A DNA stretch of 64,000 nt from positions 3,167,501 through 3,231,500 of the forward strand of contig NZ_CP090095.1 in assembly GCF_021391675.1 (NCBI RefSeq). Direction: 5' to 3'. Each line of letters begins with the position of its first letter. Positions within the stretch are counted from its first letter, which is position 1. Under the pieces are notes generated by a model. The model was given only the letters and a program-made list of their open reading frames with translations, had not been told where the DNA came from and did not search any database. The position numbers and the translations under genes are program-made. Origin of the DNA: Neorhizobium galegae (GTDB lineage: Bacteria; Pseudomonadota; Alphaproteobacteria; Rhizobiales; Rhizobiaceae). Positions 18,990 through 28,221 of this stretch are shown here, one piece after another.

Positions 18990-19766
18990 ATGCAACTCGA
19001 TTTGAACGGCAAGACGGCATTGATCACGGGCGGCTCCAAGGGCATCGGCCTCGCCTGCGCCCAATCCCTTTTGTCCGAAGGCGCACGCGTCGTCATCTGT
19101 TCGCGTTCCCAGGCGAATATCGACGCGGCTCTGGCAAAACTGCCCGGCGCGATCGGCTTCACGGCCGATCTGATATCGGAAAACGAGGCGCTGACGCTCG
19201 TCGACAAGATCGAAGCCGAAGTGGGAGCGCTGGATATTCTCGTCAACTGCGCCGGAGCTGCGCGCCGCACGCCGCCCCAGGAGCTGAGCCCGGCCCACTG
19301 GCGGGCTGCGATGGATGCCAAGTATTTCTCCTACATCAACGTCATCGATCCGGTGGTCAAACAAATGGCTGCGCGACGGGCAGGTGTGATCGTCAATGTC
19401 ATCGGCGGCGGCGGCAAGGTTGCATCGCCGATCCACCTTCCGGGCGGGGCCGCCAACGCGGCGCTGATGCTGGCGACCGTCGGCCTTGCAAACGCCTACG
19501 CCGCCAGCGGGTTGCGCATCGTCGGCATCAATCCCGGCAATACCGAAACGGAGCGGGTAACCGAGGGCCTTCGGGCAGAGGCCACTCTCCATGGCATCAG
19601 CGAACAGGCGGCCCTCGAAAAACTGGTCCAGCGCATCCCCCTCGGCCGCATGGCGACCCCTGACGAGATCGCCAACGTCGTCACCTTCCTGAGTTCGTCG
19701 AAGGCAAGCTACGTCACCGGGGTCGTGATCGGCATGGACGGCGCCCTCAACCCGATCGTCGTCTGA
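18990..19766 (+). CDS. SDR-fold protein lacking the catalytic Ser-Tyr-Lys
   Basis: The 258-residue protein has the SDR nucleotide-binding motif TGGSKGIG, the NCAGA segment and the C-terminal VTGVVIGMDGAL. Where active SDRs have the catalytic Ser it reads IVNVIGGGGKV, and where YxxxK is expected it reads PGGAANAAL, so Tyr and Lys are Gly and Asn. Known SDR chemistry is therefore unlikely; it may bind a nucleotide or ligand only, or use other residues. The start ATG has GAGGAAA nine bases upstream. Its neighbours are an amidase and a flavin monooxygenase in the same direction, with gaps over 100 bp. Confidence 0.85.
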   Translation: MQLDLNGKTALITGGSKGIGLACAQSLLSEGARVVICSRSQANIDAALAKLPGAIGFTADLISENEALTLVDKIEAEVGALDILVNCAGAARRTPPQELSPAHWRAAMDAKYFSYINVIDPVVKQMAARRAGVIVNVIGGGGKVASPIHLPGGAANAALMLATVGLANAYAASGLRIVGINPGNTETERVTEGLRAEATLHGISEQAALEKLVQRIPLGRMATPDEIANVVTFLSSSKASYVTGVVIGMDGALNPIVV

Positions 19767-19888
19767 CGGAAACTCTCGGACCCGGCGTGCGCCGGTGCCG
19801 GTAAGCCAAGGGTCGCATCAATGAGCTGCGACCGCGATGCCTTCCACTCATTTCCCTATTTCAGCCACTAGAGATGCAGGCCGATAAC

Positions 19889-20959
19889 ATGAGCAGCAAT
19901 TCCGAGTTCCTCTGGTATATCCCGAACGACGTCAAGGCCGGCCATCGCGGCGATTCCTCAACCGAGAACCACAACAGCCTGGAGACCCTGACCAGCCACG
20001 CCAAGGCGCTGGAGGAGCACGGCTGGAAAGGCGCGCTCGTCGGTACCGGCTGGGGCCGGCCGGATACGTTCACCATCGCAACCGCTCTTGCCGCCCGCAC
20101 CACCGCCTTCGAGCCGCTGATCGCCATCCGCCCGGGTTATTGGCGGCCGGCGAACTTCGCCTCTGCCGCGGCGACGCTCGACCACCTGAGCGGCGGCAGG
20201 GTGCGGGTCAACATCGTCTCGGGTCAGGACAACCTCGCCGCCTATGGCGACAGCGAGGGCGATCAGGCGCATCGTTATGCCCGTACCAAGGAATTCATGC
20301 GGCTGGTCCGCCGGCTGTGGACCGAGGAGAACGTCACGTTCAAGGGCGAGCATTTCCAGGTCACCGGTTCCACGATCGAGCCTCGCCTCCAACCCCGCGG
20401 CGACCGCAAGCACCCGAAACTCTACTTCGGCGGCGCTTCCGAAGCCGCCGAGCGGGTGGCCGCGACGGAAGCCGATATCCAGCTTTTCTGGGGCGAACCG
20501 CTCGACGGCGTGCGGGAGAGGATCGAACGGCTGAAGACGCTGAGCAGGCAACTCGACCGCGACCTTCCTCCTCTTCAATTCGGGCTGCGGATCACCACCC
20601 TCGTCCGCGACACGACGGAACAGGCCTGGGCCGATGCCGAGGCCAAGGTCGCCGAGATGGCCAAGGGCAAGGCCGGCAACTGGAACGACCACGGAAAGCC
20701 GGTCGCCGTCGGCCAGCGCCGGCTGCTCGAATTGCACGAGCGGGGCGACGTCCTCGACGACAACCTCTACACGGCGCCCGGCAAATTCGGCGGCGGCGGC
20801 GCCGGCACCACCTGGCTCGTCGGTTCAGCCGAAGACGTCGCCCGTTCGCTGCGCAGATACGAGGATCTCGGCATCACCCATTTCGTGCTCTCCGACACGC
20901 CTTATCTCCAGGAGATCAAGCGGCAGGGCGACCAACTGCTCCCGCTGTTGCGCGGTTGA
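19889..20959 (+). CDS. LLM-class flavin-dependent monooxygenase (alkanesulfonate monooxygenase-like)
   Basis: Bacterial luciferase-fold enzyme expected to use reduced FMN. Motifs include EFLWYIPNDVKAGHRGDSS at the start, RPGYWRPANFASAAATLDHLSGGR, NIVSGQDNLAAYGD, and PKLYFGGASEAAERVAA. These place it near SsuD and the sulfonate/dimethylsulfone monooxygenases. No ssu transporter or flavin reductase is nearby, so the substrate is open. I prefer the ATG at 19889 (GCAGG upstream) over the ATG at 19874, which would add five residues. Confidence 0.85.
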   Translation: MSSNSEFLWYIPNDVKAGHRGDSSTENHNSLETLTSHAKALEEHGWKGALVGTGWGRPDTFTIATALAARTTAFEPLIAIRPGYWRPANFASAAATLDHLSGGRVRVNIVSGQDNLAAYGDSEGDQAHRYARTKEFMRLVRRLWTEENVTFKGEHFQVTGSTIEPRLQPRGDRKHPKLYFGGASEAAERVAATEADIQLFWGEPLDGVRERIERLKTLSRQLDRDLPPLQFGLRITTLVRDTTEQAWADAEAKVAEMAKGKAGNWNDHGKPVAVGQRRLLELHERGDVLDDNLYTAPGKFGGGGAGTTWLVGSAEDVARSLRRYEDLGITHFVLSDTPYLQEIKRQGDQLLPLLRG

Positions 20960-21312
20960 AGCGCGACGGCGGTTGACCGCTGGAACCAGCCGCCTCTCCT
21001 CCGCCGTCGGGCCTCCAGGCCAAACGTTATCTCACCGAAGACGACCGGGCATTCTTCGACTGAGGCCGCCCCGCCGACCGCGGTTCCCCATTGCCCAGAA
21101 AAAGCAACAGCTCCGGAAGCATCGTACCGGAGCTTTTTGATGTGGCCGCGGGACAGAAACGCAGGCTTCCGAAGGTGGCCAGACAATTTCAGTGAGTCTC
21201 GATCATACCTTTGGATAGGGGCACAAGTCCCCTTGTCCAATAGTCTGACCGCCCGCCTCGGCGTTAGACTCTGATCATCGACGAAGTACACCGAGAATGG
21301 GGGAGACTTAGG
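20960..21312. other. Intergenic region with one terminator
   Basis: About 350 bp between the monooxygenase and the AraC-type regulator. It holds an intrinsic terminator (21109-21138) and a short open stretch ending ...YLTEDDRAFFD at 21063 that might be the tail of a lost gene. No other gene is seen. The last 100 bp should contain the regulator's promoter. Confidence 0.5.
21109..21138 (+). terminator. Intrinsic terminator
   Basis: Arms AGCTCCGG (21109-21116) and CCGGAGCT (21127-21134) with a 10-base loop, followed by TTTT. It stands about 150 bp after the monooxygenase stop, so it either ends that transcript or marks the end of a gene that has been lost. Confidence 0.8.
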
Positions 21313-21864
21313 ATGCAGATCCCACAACCCGCGAAGGCGCCGCCTGCCAACCCTTCGGCAAAGCGCACCGACGTTTCAAGATATCGGACCTCGGAGATCG
21401 ACCTCGAAGGACTTGTCGCCAGACAGGTCCCGCGAGATCCCGACCAGTCCGAACCGGCCCCCAACCTCCGTCAAATCGCCGTTGGCGGCCTGGCCCCGTG
21501 GCAAATGCGCAATGTGCAGGCCTATGTCGACTTGTATCTCCGCTCGACAATCCGCGTCGAGGCGTTGGCCGGCCTCTGCAACCTGAGCAGCGGCCATTTC
21601 CAGCGGGCTTTCAAGGCAAGCCTTGGCGAGACGCCGCACAAATACGTCACCCGCAGGCGCATGGAATTGGCTTGCCGGATGATGGCCGGCACAGATGAAC
21701 CTCTCTGCCGGATCGCCCTGGAATGCGGCATGACCGACCAGGCGCATCTTACCAACAGCTTCCGCCGTCTTTACGGAATTGCTCCCAATGCATGGCGAAA
21801 GCGCATGCTGCTCGAAAGGTCTGGGCATGGCGTCCCCGAGAAGGCCGTTGCTCCGCTCAACTGA
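21313..21864 (+). CDS. AraC-family transcriptional regulator (short form)
   Basis: The 183-residue protein has a C-terminal double helix-turn-helix of the AraC/XylS type: the first at VEALAGLCNLSSGHFQRAFK, the second at ALECGMTDQAHLTNSFRR with GIAPNAWRK at the end. The N-terminal 60 residues are too short for a cupin sensor domain, so this is a stand-alone DNA-binding form without an obvious effector site. It has no clear partner gene. The GGGGGAG before the start is an adequate ribosome-binding site. Confidence 0.88.
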   Translation: MQIPQPAKAPPANPSAKRTDVSRYRTSEIDLEGLVARQVPRDPDQSEPAPNLRQIAVGGLAPWQMRNVQAYVDLYLRSTIRVEALAGLCNLSSGHFQRAFKASLGETPHKYVTRRRMELACRMMAGTDEPLCRIALECGMTDQAHLTNSFRRLYGIAPNAWRKRMLLERSGHGVPEKAVAPLN

Positions 21865-21919
21865 CAAATAAGAGACGCTGCGCGAGAGCCGTGAACTTCG
21901 TTGCCTTTGACCGTGCGCG

Positions 21920-22321
21920 TTATTCGGGACTGCCGTGACTAATGGCAGTTGCCTGCGACCATACGGCAAGCCAGCGGCCGTCGCGATACTCGTAGCTGTC
22001 GGTATGCCAATAGCCGCTGAGGGGCACGTGATGCCCGCCGAAAACGACGGCCAGCCGTGCCCGGTAGCGAATGACGGCCGCAGGACCGTAAAGACGGACG
22101 GCGATTTCCTCCGGTTCCCAGCTGAGATATTTGATGTGTCCGGATGCGATCGCACCGAGATATTGGTCCCGCGACAGAACGGCGCCGATCGGCGTGATCA
22201 GCTGGAAATCCGCCGCGTGATGGGCTTGCGCCGCGGCCACGTCGCCGCTGACCAACGCGCTGAGCCTTGCCCGTTCGGTCTGGCGGATTTGGTCTTCTTC
22301 GGTAGCAATGTCGCGAGTCAC
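21920..22321 (-). CDS. NTF2-like / DUF4440 family protein
   Basis: The 133-residue protein looks like a SnoaL-type alpha+beta cone. An N-terminal helix EEDQIRQTERARLSALVSGD is followed by ADFQLITPIGAVLSRDQYLG and the closing YWHTDSYEYRDGRWLAVWSQAT, a pattern shared by DUF4440 proteins. Members are ligand-binding or small enzymes; nothing here tells the ligand. It diverges from the tetR gene at 22494 with 172 bp between, so it may be that regulator's target. Confidence 0.78.
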   Translation of the reverse strand: MTRDIATEEDQIRQTERARLSALVSGDVAAAQAHHAADFQLITPIGAVLSRDQYLGAIASGHIKYLSWEPEEIAVRLYGPAAVIRYRARLAVVFGGHHVPLSGYWHTDSYEYRDGRWLAVWSQATAISHGSPE

Positions 22322-22425
22322 GGGCGTCTCCAGGTTTTCAGGACAAGCAGGGTTCGGCGGCGGCAGAGGGCCTTCCAGCCAAACCTGCGGCAGATAGACC
22401 CCGATCAGTCGGGCGCCATCTCAAA

Positions 22426-22492
22426 TGGACATATGGATCAAAAATGTCTAATCGTCTTTTGACCAATAAGACGCCGAGTGTCAATATGTCCA
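22426..22492. promoter_or_regulatory. Candidate TetR operator / divergent promoter region
   Basis: A perfect 9-bp inverted repeat with arms TGGACATAT (22426-22434) and ATATGTCCA (22484-22492) brackets a 49-bp AT-richer segment directly before the tetR start codon. The right arm touches the start at 22494. The usual TetR arrangement, an autoregulated divergent pair, would place an operator here. The wide spacing is unusual for one dimer, so it could be two half sites or chance. Confidence 0.35.
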
Positions 22493-22493
22493 G

Positions 22494-23096
22494 ATGAACG
22501 AAACCGATTCCAAGACAGACCTCATTCTCGATGCCGCCCTGCCCGTCTTCGTCCGTTTCGGATTTCGAAAGACGACCATGGCCGATATTGCGCGTGCCGC
22601 GAAGATATCGCGGGCCTCGCTCTATCTCTGCTTCAGCAGCAAGGAAGAACTGTTTCGGGCCGGGTCGAAGCGCGCGCATTCCAGGACGATGAACGACGTC
22701 ACGGCGGCGCTCGATCGCCCCGGCAGCGTCTTCGACCGCATGACGGCTGGCATTCGCGCCTTCCAGGAAGGGCTGATCGCGCCATTCGGGGGTAGCCATA
22801 ATGCTGATGAGCTTTTCGCCGCCAGCAACGAACTGGCGCGCGACATCGCGCTGGAGGCTCGGGCAAGGCTGCTGGACTTACTGATCACGGCGTTGAGCGA
22901 AGCCGAGAAAAACCGGGAGATCGACCTCACCGCCCTGCAAACTCAAGCCACGGAGCTGGCCGCACTGGTGGTCGCGGCGATGGATGGGATCAAGCACACG
23001 CATGGCACCGGGCCGGAGTTTGAGGGCGGCATCCGTTTGTTCATGGCGCTGTTGAAACTGGGCACCGCCCCGCGGCTCGGCCGAACTGATCCCTGA
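22494..23096 (+). CDS. TetR-family transcriptional regulator
   Basis: The 200-residue protein starts with the TetR helix-turn-helix: ILDAALPVFVRFGFRKTTMADIARAAKISRASLYLCFSSKEELF across residues 9-52. The remainder is helical and forms the ligand-binding domain, with a C-terminal VVAAMDGIKH segment. The ligand is unknown. The divergent NTF2-like gene is the most likely target. It ends about 65 bp before the tRNA-Met gene, which lies on the other strand. Confidence 0.9.
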   Translation: MNETDSKTDLILDAALPVFVRFGFRKTTMADIARAAKISRASLYLCFSSKEELFRAGSKRAHSRTMNDVTAALDRPGSVFDRMTAGIRAFQEGLIAPFGGSHNADELFAASNELARDIALEARARLLDLLITALSEAEKNREIDLTALQTQATELAALVVAAMDGIKHTHGTGPEFEGGIRLFMALLKLGTAPRLGRTDP

Positions 23097-23161
23097 ACAC
23101 ATCAGGGCTCGAGGTTCTGCCAGCGTGAGAGACAGTTTCAGGTTATTCCCATGAGGTTGAA

Positions 23162-23238
23162 TGGTAGCGGGAGGCAGAATTGAACTGCCGACCTCAGGGT
23201 TATGAATCCTGCGCTCTCACCAACTGAGCTACCCCGCC
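23162..23238 (-). tRNA. tRNA-Met (CAT), elongator type
   Basis: The minus strand folds as a 77-base cloverleaf. The acceptor starts GGCGGGG and pairs with TCCCGCT before A and an encoded CCA. The D arm is AGCTCAGTTGGTGAGAGC, the anticodon loop is TTCATAA with anticodon CAT, and the T arm has the TTCAATT loop between GGCAG and CTGCC. The last pair of the anticodon stem is an A/C mismatch, which I recall as normal for this tRNA in Rhizobiales. It is not the initiator: the three G-C pairs of the initiator anticodon stem are absent. Confidence 0.95.
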
Positions 23239-23374
23239 ACAGGGATTGCGGAAGTTCCGGCGTGGCCGGTTCCGCTTTGGTCGTGCGGCTTATAAGTCCC
23301 CCGTCACCAAAGTGTCAAGCAGGGTCTGGGCAAAAAACCGGCGGCAATTTCGCCGTAACCGGCAAGTGCCGGCT

Positions 23375-24571
23375 TCAGGCCGCGACGGGCGTCGAAAGCA
23401 GGGTCTTCAGAGCGATTTCGGCCTCGGCCGCCCGTTCCGAACGCTCGATGAAACCGCCGCCATAGACGCGCGCATCCGCACCTTCGGCCGAATAGAGCAC
23501 GCAGGCCTGGCCTGGCGCGACGCCCGCCTCGCCGATCGCAAGATCGACATAGATGCCATGGCTGTCACAGTGGATGGTTGCCGGCGTCGGCGGGCGCGTC
23601 GAGCGCACCTTGGCGAAACAGGCAAAACCGCCCTTCACATCCTCAGCGAGCGCCCCGTCGCCGATCCAGTTGACGTCGCGCAGGTAGACGCGGTGCGTAT
23701 CGAGCGCTTCCTTCGGTCCGACGATCACCCGGCGCGAACGGGCATCGAGATAAACGACGTAGAGCGGCTCGCCGGTGGCGATGCCGATACCGCGGCGCTG
23801 GCCGATCGTATAATGCACGATACCCTCGTGGCGGCCGAGCACGCGCCCGTCCATATGCACGATATCGCCGGCGAGTGCCGCGTTCGGCTTCACCTTGTTG
23901 ATGATGTCGGCGTATTTGCCTTGCGGCACGAAACAGATGTCCTGGCTGTCCGCCTTCTTGGCGACCACGAGGCCCATCTCTTCGGCAAGCTCGCGCACCT
24001 GCGCCTTCGACATGCCGCCGAGCGGGAAGCGCAGGTAGTCGATCTGCTCCTGGGTCGTCGCGAACAGGAACCAGCTCTGGTCGCGGTCGCTGTCGATCGG
24101 GCGAAACAGCGCGCGGCGGTTCGGGTTGCCCACGGAAGGATTGGCGGAGGAGCGGATATAGTGGCCGGTCGCCAGCGCATCGGCGCCGAGATCCTTGGCG
24201 GTCGCCAGCAGATCGGCGAACTTGACCGTCTGGTTGCAGGCAACGCAGGGGATCGGCGTTTCGCCCATCGCATAGGCTTCCGCGAACGGATTGATCACCG
24301 TTTCCCGGAACCGCTTTTCGTAGTCGAGGACGTAATGGGGAATGCCGAGCGTTTCGGAAACACGCCGCGCATCGTCGATGTCCTGGCCGGCGCAGCACGA
24401 GCCGGCGCGGTGCACGGCCGCGCCATGATCATAGAGCTGCAGCGTGATGCCGAGCACGTCATAACCCTGGCGTTTGAGCAGACCTGCGACGACGGAGGAA
24501 TCCACTCCCCCCGACATGGCAACGACAACACGTGTGTCTTCCGGCCTCTTGTCAAAATCCAGCGTATTCAC
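23375..24571 (-). CDS. mnmA: tRNA-specific 2-thiouridylase MnmA
   Basis: Puts sulfur on U34 of Lys, Glu and Gln tRNAs using ATP and a persulfide relay. The PP-loop is AMSGGVDSS (18-26), the nucleophile Cys112 is in [10 protein letters not shown] and the second redox Cys213 in [11 protein letters not shown]. An open frame extends to 24697, but homologues begin NTLDFDK, so I place the start at a GTG at 24571 (398 aa). It is a single gene next to tRNA-Met, which is not its substrate. Confidence 0.92.
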   Translation of the reverse strand: MNTLDFDKRPEDTRVVVAMSGGVDSSVVAGLLKRQGYDVLGITLQLYDHGAAVHRAGSCCAGQDIDDARRVSETLGIPHYVLDYEKRFRETVINPFAEAYAMGETPIPCVACNQTVKFADLLATAKDLGADALATGHYIRSSANPSVGNPNRRALFRPIDSDRDQSWFLFATTQEQIDYLRFPLGGMSKAQVRELAEEMGLVVAKKADSQDICFVPQGKYADIINKVKPNAALAGDIVHMDGRVLGRHEGIVHYTIGQRRGIGIATGEPLYVVYLDARSRRVIVGPKEALDTHRVYLRDVNWIGDGALAEDVKGGFACFAKVRSTRPPTPATIHCDSHGIYVDLAIGEAGVAPGQACVLYSAEGADARVYGGGFIERSERAAEAEIALKTLLSTPVAA

Positions 24572-24745
24572 GAGTAACTCTCTCGGTCTCTCAAGCGCCG
24601 GTCCATGATGGGAGGGCGACATGTTCAGGGCCTGCGGCGGGATCGGCCGTCGGAGGCAATTCTTGCCGGATATAGAAAGGATTTGCGGCCTGCGCAAGGA
24701 GGAGCGCGAATCGCAGGCACGGCGCGTGCAGGAACGGACAAGGCC

Positions 24746-25105
24746 TCAACCGCGAAGACCGATGCAGTTTCCCCATGGATCGCGGACCTGACACATGCGC
24801 AGGCCGCTCTGGATGTCGATCGGTCCCCGATAAAGCGTCGCGCCAATCGCGGTGAAATGCTCGACCGCCGCGTCAAGATCATCGACCTGCCAATAGACGA
24901 CGGATCCGCTGGCGCCGCTTCCCACCTTCTCGTCAGCCGCCACGATCTCGAGGCAGATCCCGCCGACATCGAGGAACTGAAATTCGAAAGCCTCAAGGTG
25001 ACGCCGCACCGATTGCGGGAAAGCGGCCTGATACCAGTCCAAAGCCCGTGCAACATCCGCGACATGGACAAGGATGGCGCATATCGGCTTTGCTTCGGGG
25101 TTCAA
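24746..25105 (-). CDS. VOC-family (glyoxalase-like) protein
   Basis: The 119-residue protein has two beta-alpha-beta-beta-beta repeats typical of the vicinal-oxygen-chelate fold: ILVHVADVARALDWYQAAFP in the first half and VYWQVDDLDAAVEHFTAIGA in the second, ending QVRDPWGNCIGL. Several metal ligands can be guessed (His14, Glu53, and an acidic residue near the C-terminus). The role may be enzymatic or resistance-like. The only start in this frame is TTG at 25105, without a good SD sequence, so the N-terminus is uncertain. Confidence 0.75.
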   Translation of the reverse strand: MNPEAKPICAILVHVADVARALDWYQAAFPQSVRRHLEAFEFQFLDVGGICLEIVAADEKVGSGASGSVVYWQVDDLDAAVEHFTAIGATLYRGPIDIQSGLRMCQVRDPWGNCIGLRG

Positions 25106-25236
25106 TGCGATCGACCAGTGGAGGTTTGCATGGCCGACTGTCTATGCCCATGGAATGGTTTTGTAAAACACTTGGGCCTGTCCCGCCGGGATTCAGCGCC
25201 TGAAAAGCAGCTTGCTCGAAGCCGGGAGGTCGGGAT

Positions 25237-26358
25237 TCAAGATTGCAGCGCGCCGTGCCGTACGGCCTTGCCGGCAGCCGTCCTGACGCCGCTGGCCACA
25301 CCTTCCGCCCGCACCCGCGGCAGGCTTGCCGGATATTCGCGCTGGATGAAGTCGATGATCTTTTCGCGCACCTCGCATCGCAGGTCGAAGGTTCGCGGAG
25401 CATTGGAGGCCGAGACGAGGATGCGGATCTCCATGACGTTTTCCCTGAAATCCGTCACCTGCACGGCCACCACCCGCTTGTCCCAGAGCTTTGACGTTGC
25501 GGCAATCTCCTCGACCTTGCGACGAACCGCATTCACCGGAACCGAATAGTCGAGATAGATCATCACCGTGCCGATCAGTTCCGAACTGTCGCGCGTCCAG
25601 TTCTGGAACGGGTTTTCGATGAAATAGCTAAGCGGCAGGATCATCCGCCGCCAGTCCCACAGTTTCACCACCACATAGGTCGAGGTGATCTCCTCGACAT
25701 TGCCCCACTCGCCCTCGACAATCAGCGCGTCGTCGATGCGGATCGGCTGGGTGATGGCGAGCTGGATGCCCGCGAAAATGTTCTTCAGCACCGGCTGCAG
25801 AGCAAGGCCCAGCACGACACCCGCCACGCCGGCGGAGGCGAGCAGGCTGACGCCGTATTGCTGCACCGCCGGAAAGGTCATCAGCATCGCGGCGATGGTG
25901 ATCGCCACGATCATGACGCTCGCGATCCGTTCGGCGATCCGCGATTGGGTGACATGGGTGCGGGCGAGCAGATTGTCTTCCGCATCCAGCTTGAAGCGGC
26001 GCAGATAGACGATCATCCACACATGCAGGGCGATCTTAAGCATCCAGCCGACGACGACGATGAAGCCGAGCAGCAGCAGGTGACGTATCACGTCTCCCTG
26101 CCCGGCACTGAGAGGAGCGATGGTCGCGCCGAGCGACAGCGTCCAGGTGAGGATCGCCAGCCGCATCGGCCGCCGCGTACGCGACACCAGCGACCGCCAG
26201 AACAGGTCCCGGTTCTCCACCAGCCGCGTCAGAAAGCGAAATCCGAAGCGCTGGATCGCAAGGCCGATCAGAAATGCGACGGCCATGACACCACAACTGA
26301 CGAGCCAGTCCGGCAGCCAGGCCGTATCATTCCGGAATTCCTGAATGAAGCGTTCCAT
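25237..26358 (-). CDS. Mechanosensitive ion channel, MscS family
   Basis: The 373-residue membrane protein has several N-terminal helices (including WLVSCGVMAVAFLIGLAIQ and LLLLGFIVVVGWMLKIAL). The pore-lining TM3 and beta domain follow: GVSLLASAGVAGVVLGLALQ, PVLKNIFAGIQLAITQPIRI, then VEGEWGNVEEIT and MILPLSYFIENPFQNWTR. This is the MscS core with extra N-terminal helices, as in the larger MscS homologues. It should release solutes during hypo-osmotic shock. It is a single gene. Confidence 0.9.
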   Translation of the reverse strand: MERFIQEFRNDTAWLPDWLVSCGVMAVAFLIGLAIQRFGFRFLTRLVENRDLFWRSLVSRTRRPMRLAILTWTLSLGATIAPLSAGQGDVIRHLLLLGFIVVVGWMLKIALHVWMIVYLRRFKLDAEDNLLARTHVTQSRIAERIASVMIVAITIAAMLMTFPAVQQYGVSLLASAGVAGVVLGLALQPVLKNIFAGIQLAITQPIRIDDALIVEGEWGNVEEITSTYVVVKLWDWRRMILPLSYFIENPFQNWTRDSSELIGTVMIYLDYSVPVNAVRRKVEEIAATSKLWDKRVVAVQVTDFRENVMEIRILVSASNAPRTFDLRCEVREKIIDFIQREYPASLPRVRAEGVASGVRTAAGKAVRHGALQS

Positions 26359-26478
26359 GCCCCCTCAGCTAGGGTGCGATGCAGCATCGAAAAGAGCGGC
26401 CGCAAAAATTTCATGATTTGGGAGCCTTCTGGGCGTGGGGTGATTTGTGGCAACAGGGCGATCAGGGACGGAGAGACG

Positions 26479-26898
26479 ATGCAATTCGACCTCATGCGCT
26501 TTGTCGACGCGCAGGCGCCTGTCTATGCGCGCGTCATCGGCGAGCTGCGCGACGGCAAAAAGCGCTCCCACTGGATGTGGTACGTCTTCCCCCAGGTCGC
26601 GGGGCTCGGTTTTTCGATCATGTCCCAGCGTTTCGCAATCGGCTCGAGGGCGGAGGCGACGGCCTATCTGGAACATCCCCAGCTTGGCCCCAGGCTCATC
26701 GAATGCACCGAAGCGATGCTCTCCCATCCCGGTCTTTCGGCGCACGCGATCCTCGGCTCGCCCGACGACATGAAATTCAAGAGCTCGATGACGCTGTTCG
26801 AGGCGGTCAGCAAAAAGGGCTCGCCTTTCGAGCGAGCCCTTGAGCAGTTCTTTGACGGCGAGCGCGACGAAAAGACCGTCGCGCTGCTTCGAAATTAA
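26479..26898 (+). CDS. DUF1810 family protein
   Basis: The 139-residue protein is a full DUF1810: FDLMRFVDAQAPVYARVIGE, KRSHWMWYVFPQVAGLGFS, then YLEHPQLGPRLIECTEAML and a final SMTLFEAV-x-FERALEQFF segment. The family is found in many bacteria and some eukaryotes without a firm function. The ATG at 26479 is preceded by GGAGAGACG. Its stop overlaps the 3' end of the convergent Tim44-like gene by four bases. Confidence 0.85.
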   Translation: MQFDLMRFVDAQAPVYARVIGELRDGKKRSHWMWYVFPQVAGLGFSIMSQRFAIGSRAEATAYLEHPQLGPRLIECTEAMLSHPGLSAHAILGSPDDMKFKSSMTLFEAVSKKGSPFERALEQFFDGERDEKTVALLRN

Positions 26899-27938
26899 GC
26901 GGCCGCCTGGATCGCCGAAAGCTGCCAGTCGTTGGCGGGCTTGCGCACGAAGGTCCAGACTTCGACGGTTTCGGTCACCGCGTTCGGATCGCCTTCGGCG
27001 ACTGCGCCGGTATTGCGGTCCTTCATGTAGTCGACGCTCGAGTAGCGCATCGCGACGGTCGCATAGTCCTGGCCGTTTTCGCGCCAGGCCTCCGAAAGGT
27101 CGCCCTGCAGCAGCTTCACGTCCTTCACCTCGTTCTTGACGCCATTGGTGGCGTTCTCGCCGAGTTCTTCCGCCAGATAGGACATCGCCTCCGGCGTCGT
27201 GAGGCTGCGCAGCTTGGCATAGTCCTCTTCGCCATAAGCCGACTGAACATTGGTCAACAGCTTCTCGAACTGATCGAGGTCGCGGTTGGTGATGCCGATC
27301 TCGTCCGTCTGGGGTCCGGCCTGGCGCGGCGCGGCATTGGAACCGCCTCCGAAACCACCCTGACCACCGCCGCCCAGCGACCCGATCTTCGGAATCTGGA
27401 AGGACGAGGTATTCTGGCTCGGCGCCTCATAGGCGTTGCGCGGCTGACCAAAGCCGGTCTTCACTCCGCCCACCGGACCGCCGGCCGTCTGCTGACGGCG
27501 GGCGAACCAACGAAACGCCAGCATGGCGAGACCACCGATCAGCGCGATCTGCAGCAACATGCCGAGCATGCCGGCCATGCCACCGAAACCGGTGCCCATG
27601 AACATGCCGATCAGGCCGCCAAGGGCGAGACCGCCGAGCAGACCGCCGAACATGCCACCGAACAGGCCTCGACGAGGCTGTGCCGCCTGCTGGCCAAGGC
27701 CGTTCTGCGGCGTCGTGGCGTTCTGCTGCGTATTGGGCGTCATCGTCCGGTTGATGCCGGTCGGCGCCGTGGGCGCTGTATTGGTGGTCGCCGGAGCCGA
27801 GAACGTGCGCGTGCCGCGGCTGCCGAAACCACCGCTGGCGCGGCGCGCCTCAGCCATGTCCACGGCGGTCAAGGAAACCGCCATTCCGATCGCCAGGATC
27901 GCGAACAGGTTCTTGAAACGCCGAAGGTTGGATAACAT
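26895..27938 (-). CDS. Tim44-like domain membrane protein
   Basis: The 347-residue protein has an N-terminal signal/anchor (FAILAIGMAVSLTAVDMAEA) and a low-complexity Thr/Asn/Pro stretch (40-85). A Gly-rich hydrophobic region (about 90-145) contains LGGLIGMFMGTGFGGMAGML and a clear helix LLQIALIGGLAMLAFRWF. The C-terminal Tim44/MRP-L45-type domain runs from about 215 (DLDQFEKLLTNVQSAYGEED) to VEVWTFVRKPANDWQLSAIQ. Alphaproteobacterial homologues are inner-membrane proteins of unclear function related to the mitochondrial import component. Confidence 0.87.
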   Translation of the reverse strand: MLSNLRRFKNLFAILAIGMAVSLTAVDMAEARRASGGFGSRGTRTFSAPATTNTAPTAPTGINRTMTPNTQQNATTPQNGLGQQAAQPRRGLFGGMFGGLLGGLALGGLIGMFMGTGFGGMAGMLGMLLQIALIGGLAMLAFRWFARRQQTAGGPVGGVKTGFGQPRNAYEAPSQNTSSFQIPKIGSLGGGGQGGFGGGSNAAPRQAGPQTDEIGITNRDLDQFEKLLTNVQSAYGEEDYAKLRSLTTPEAMSYLAEELGENATNGVKNEVKDVKLLQGDLSEAWRENGQDYATVAMRYSSVDYMKDRNTGAVAEGDPNAVTETVEVWTFVRKPANDWQLSAIQAAA

Positions 27939-28221
27939 CGTTTTCTCCTCATAAACCGCTCAAGCGCGGTATTCCCTGTTTATATAGAGAGGCGGCCTTC
28001 AGGATTTTAGGCCCGCCCTCATTTTTTCCCGTCGAAGTAGATAACGGAGTTTGAAACGGGAACCAAGCATCAAAAATACAATCATAACGAGAAATTCCTC
28101 ATATCAGCCTGCGACATCCAGGCGCGGGCCTCCGCGCCGAAAGATGATCCGCAAACCATATTGCGCCGCATGCGGAATACCATTACCTCTTGGTGAGGCA
28201 CACAAACAAAGGAGGTTGCCT

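Noticed and set aside
20994..21063. Short open stretch ending KRYLTEDDRAFFD before a stop, which could be the tail of a lost gene.
   Set aside because: Only about 25 codons, with a stop just upstream; too short to claim as a pseudogene.
23246..24577. Plus-strand frame of 443 aa opposite mnmA.
   Set aside because: It runs through the tRNA region and is antisense to mnmA; composition typical of a shadow.
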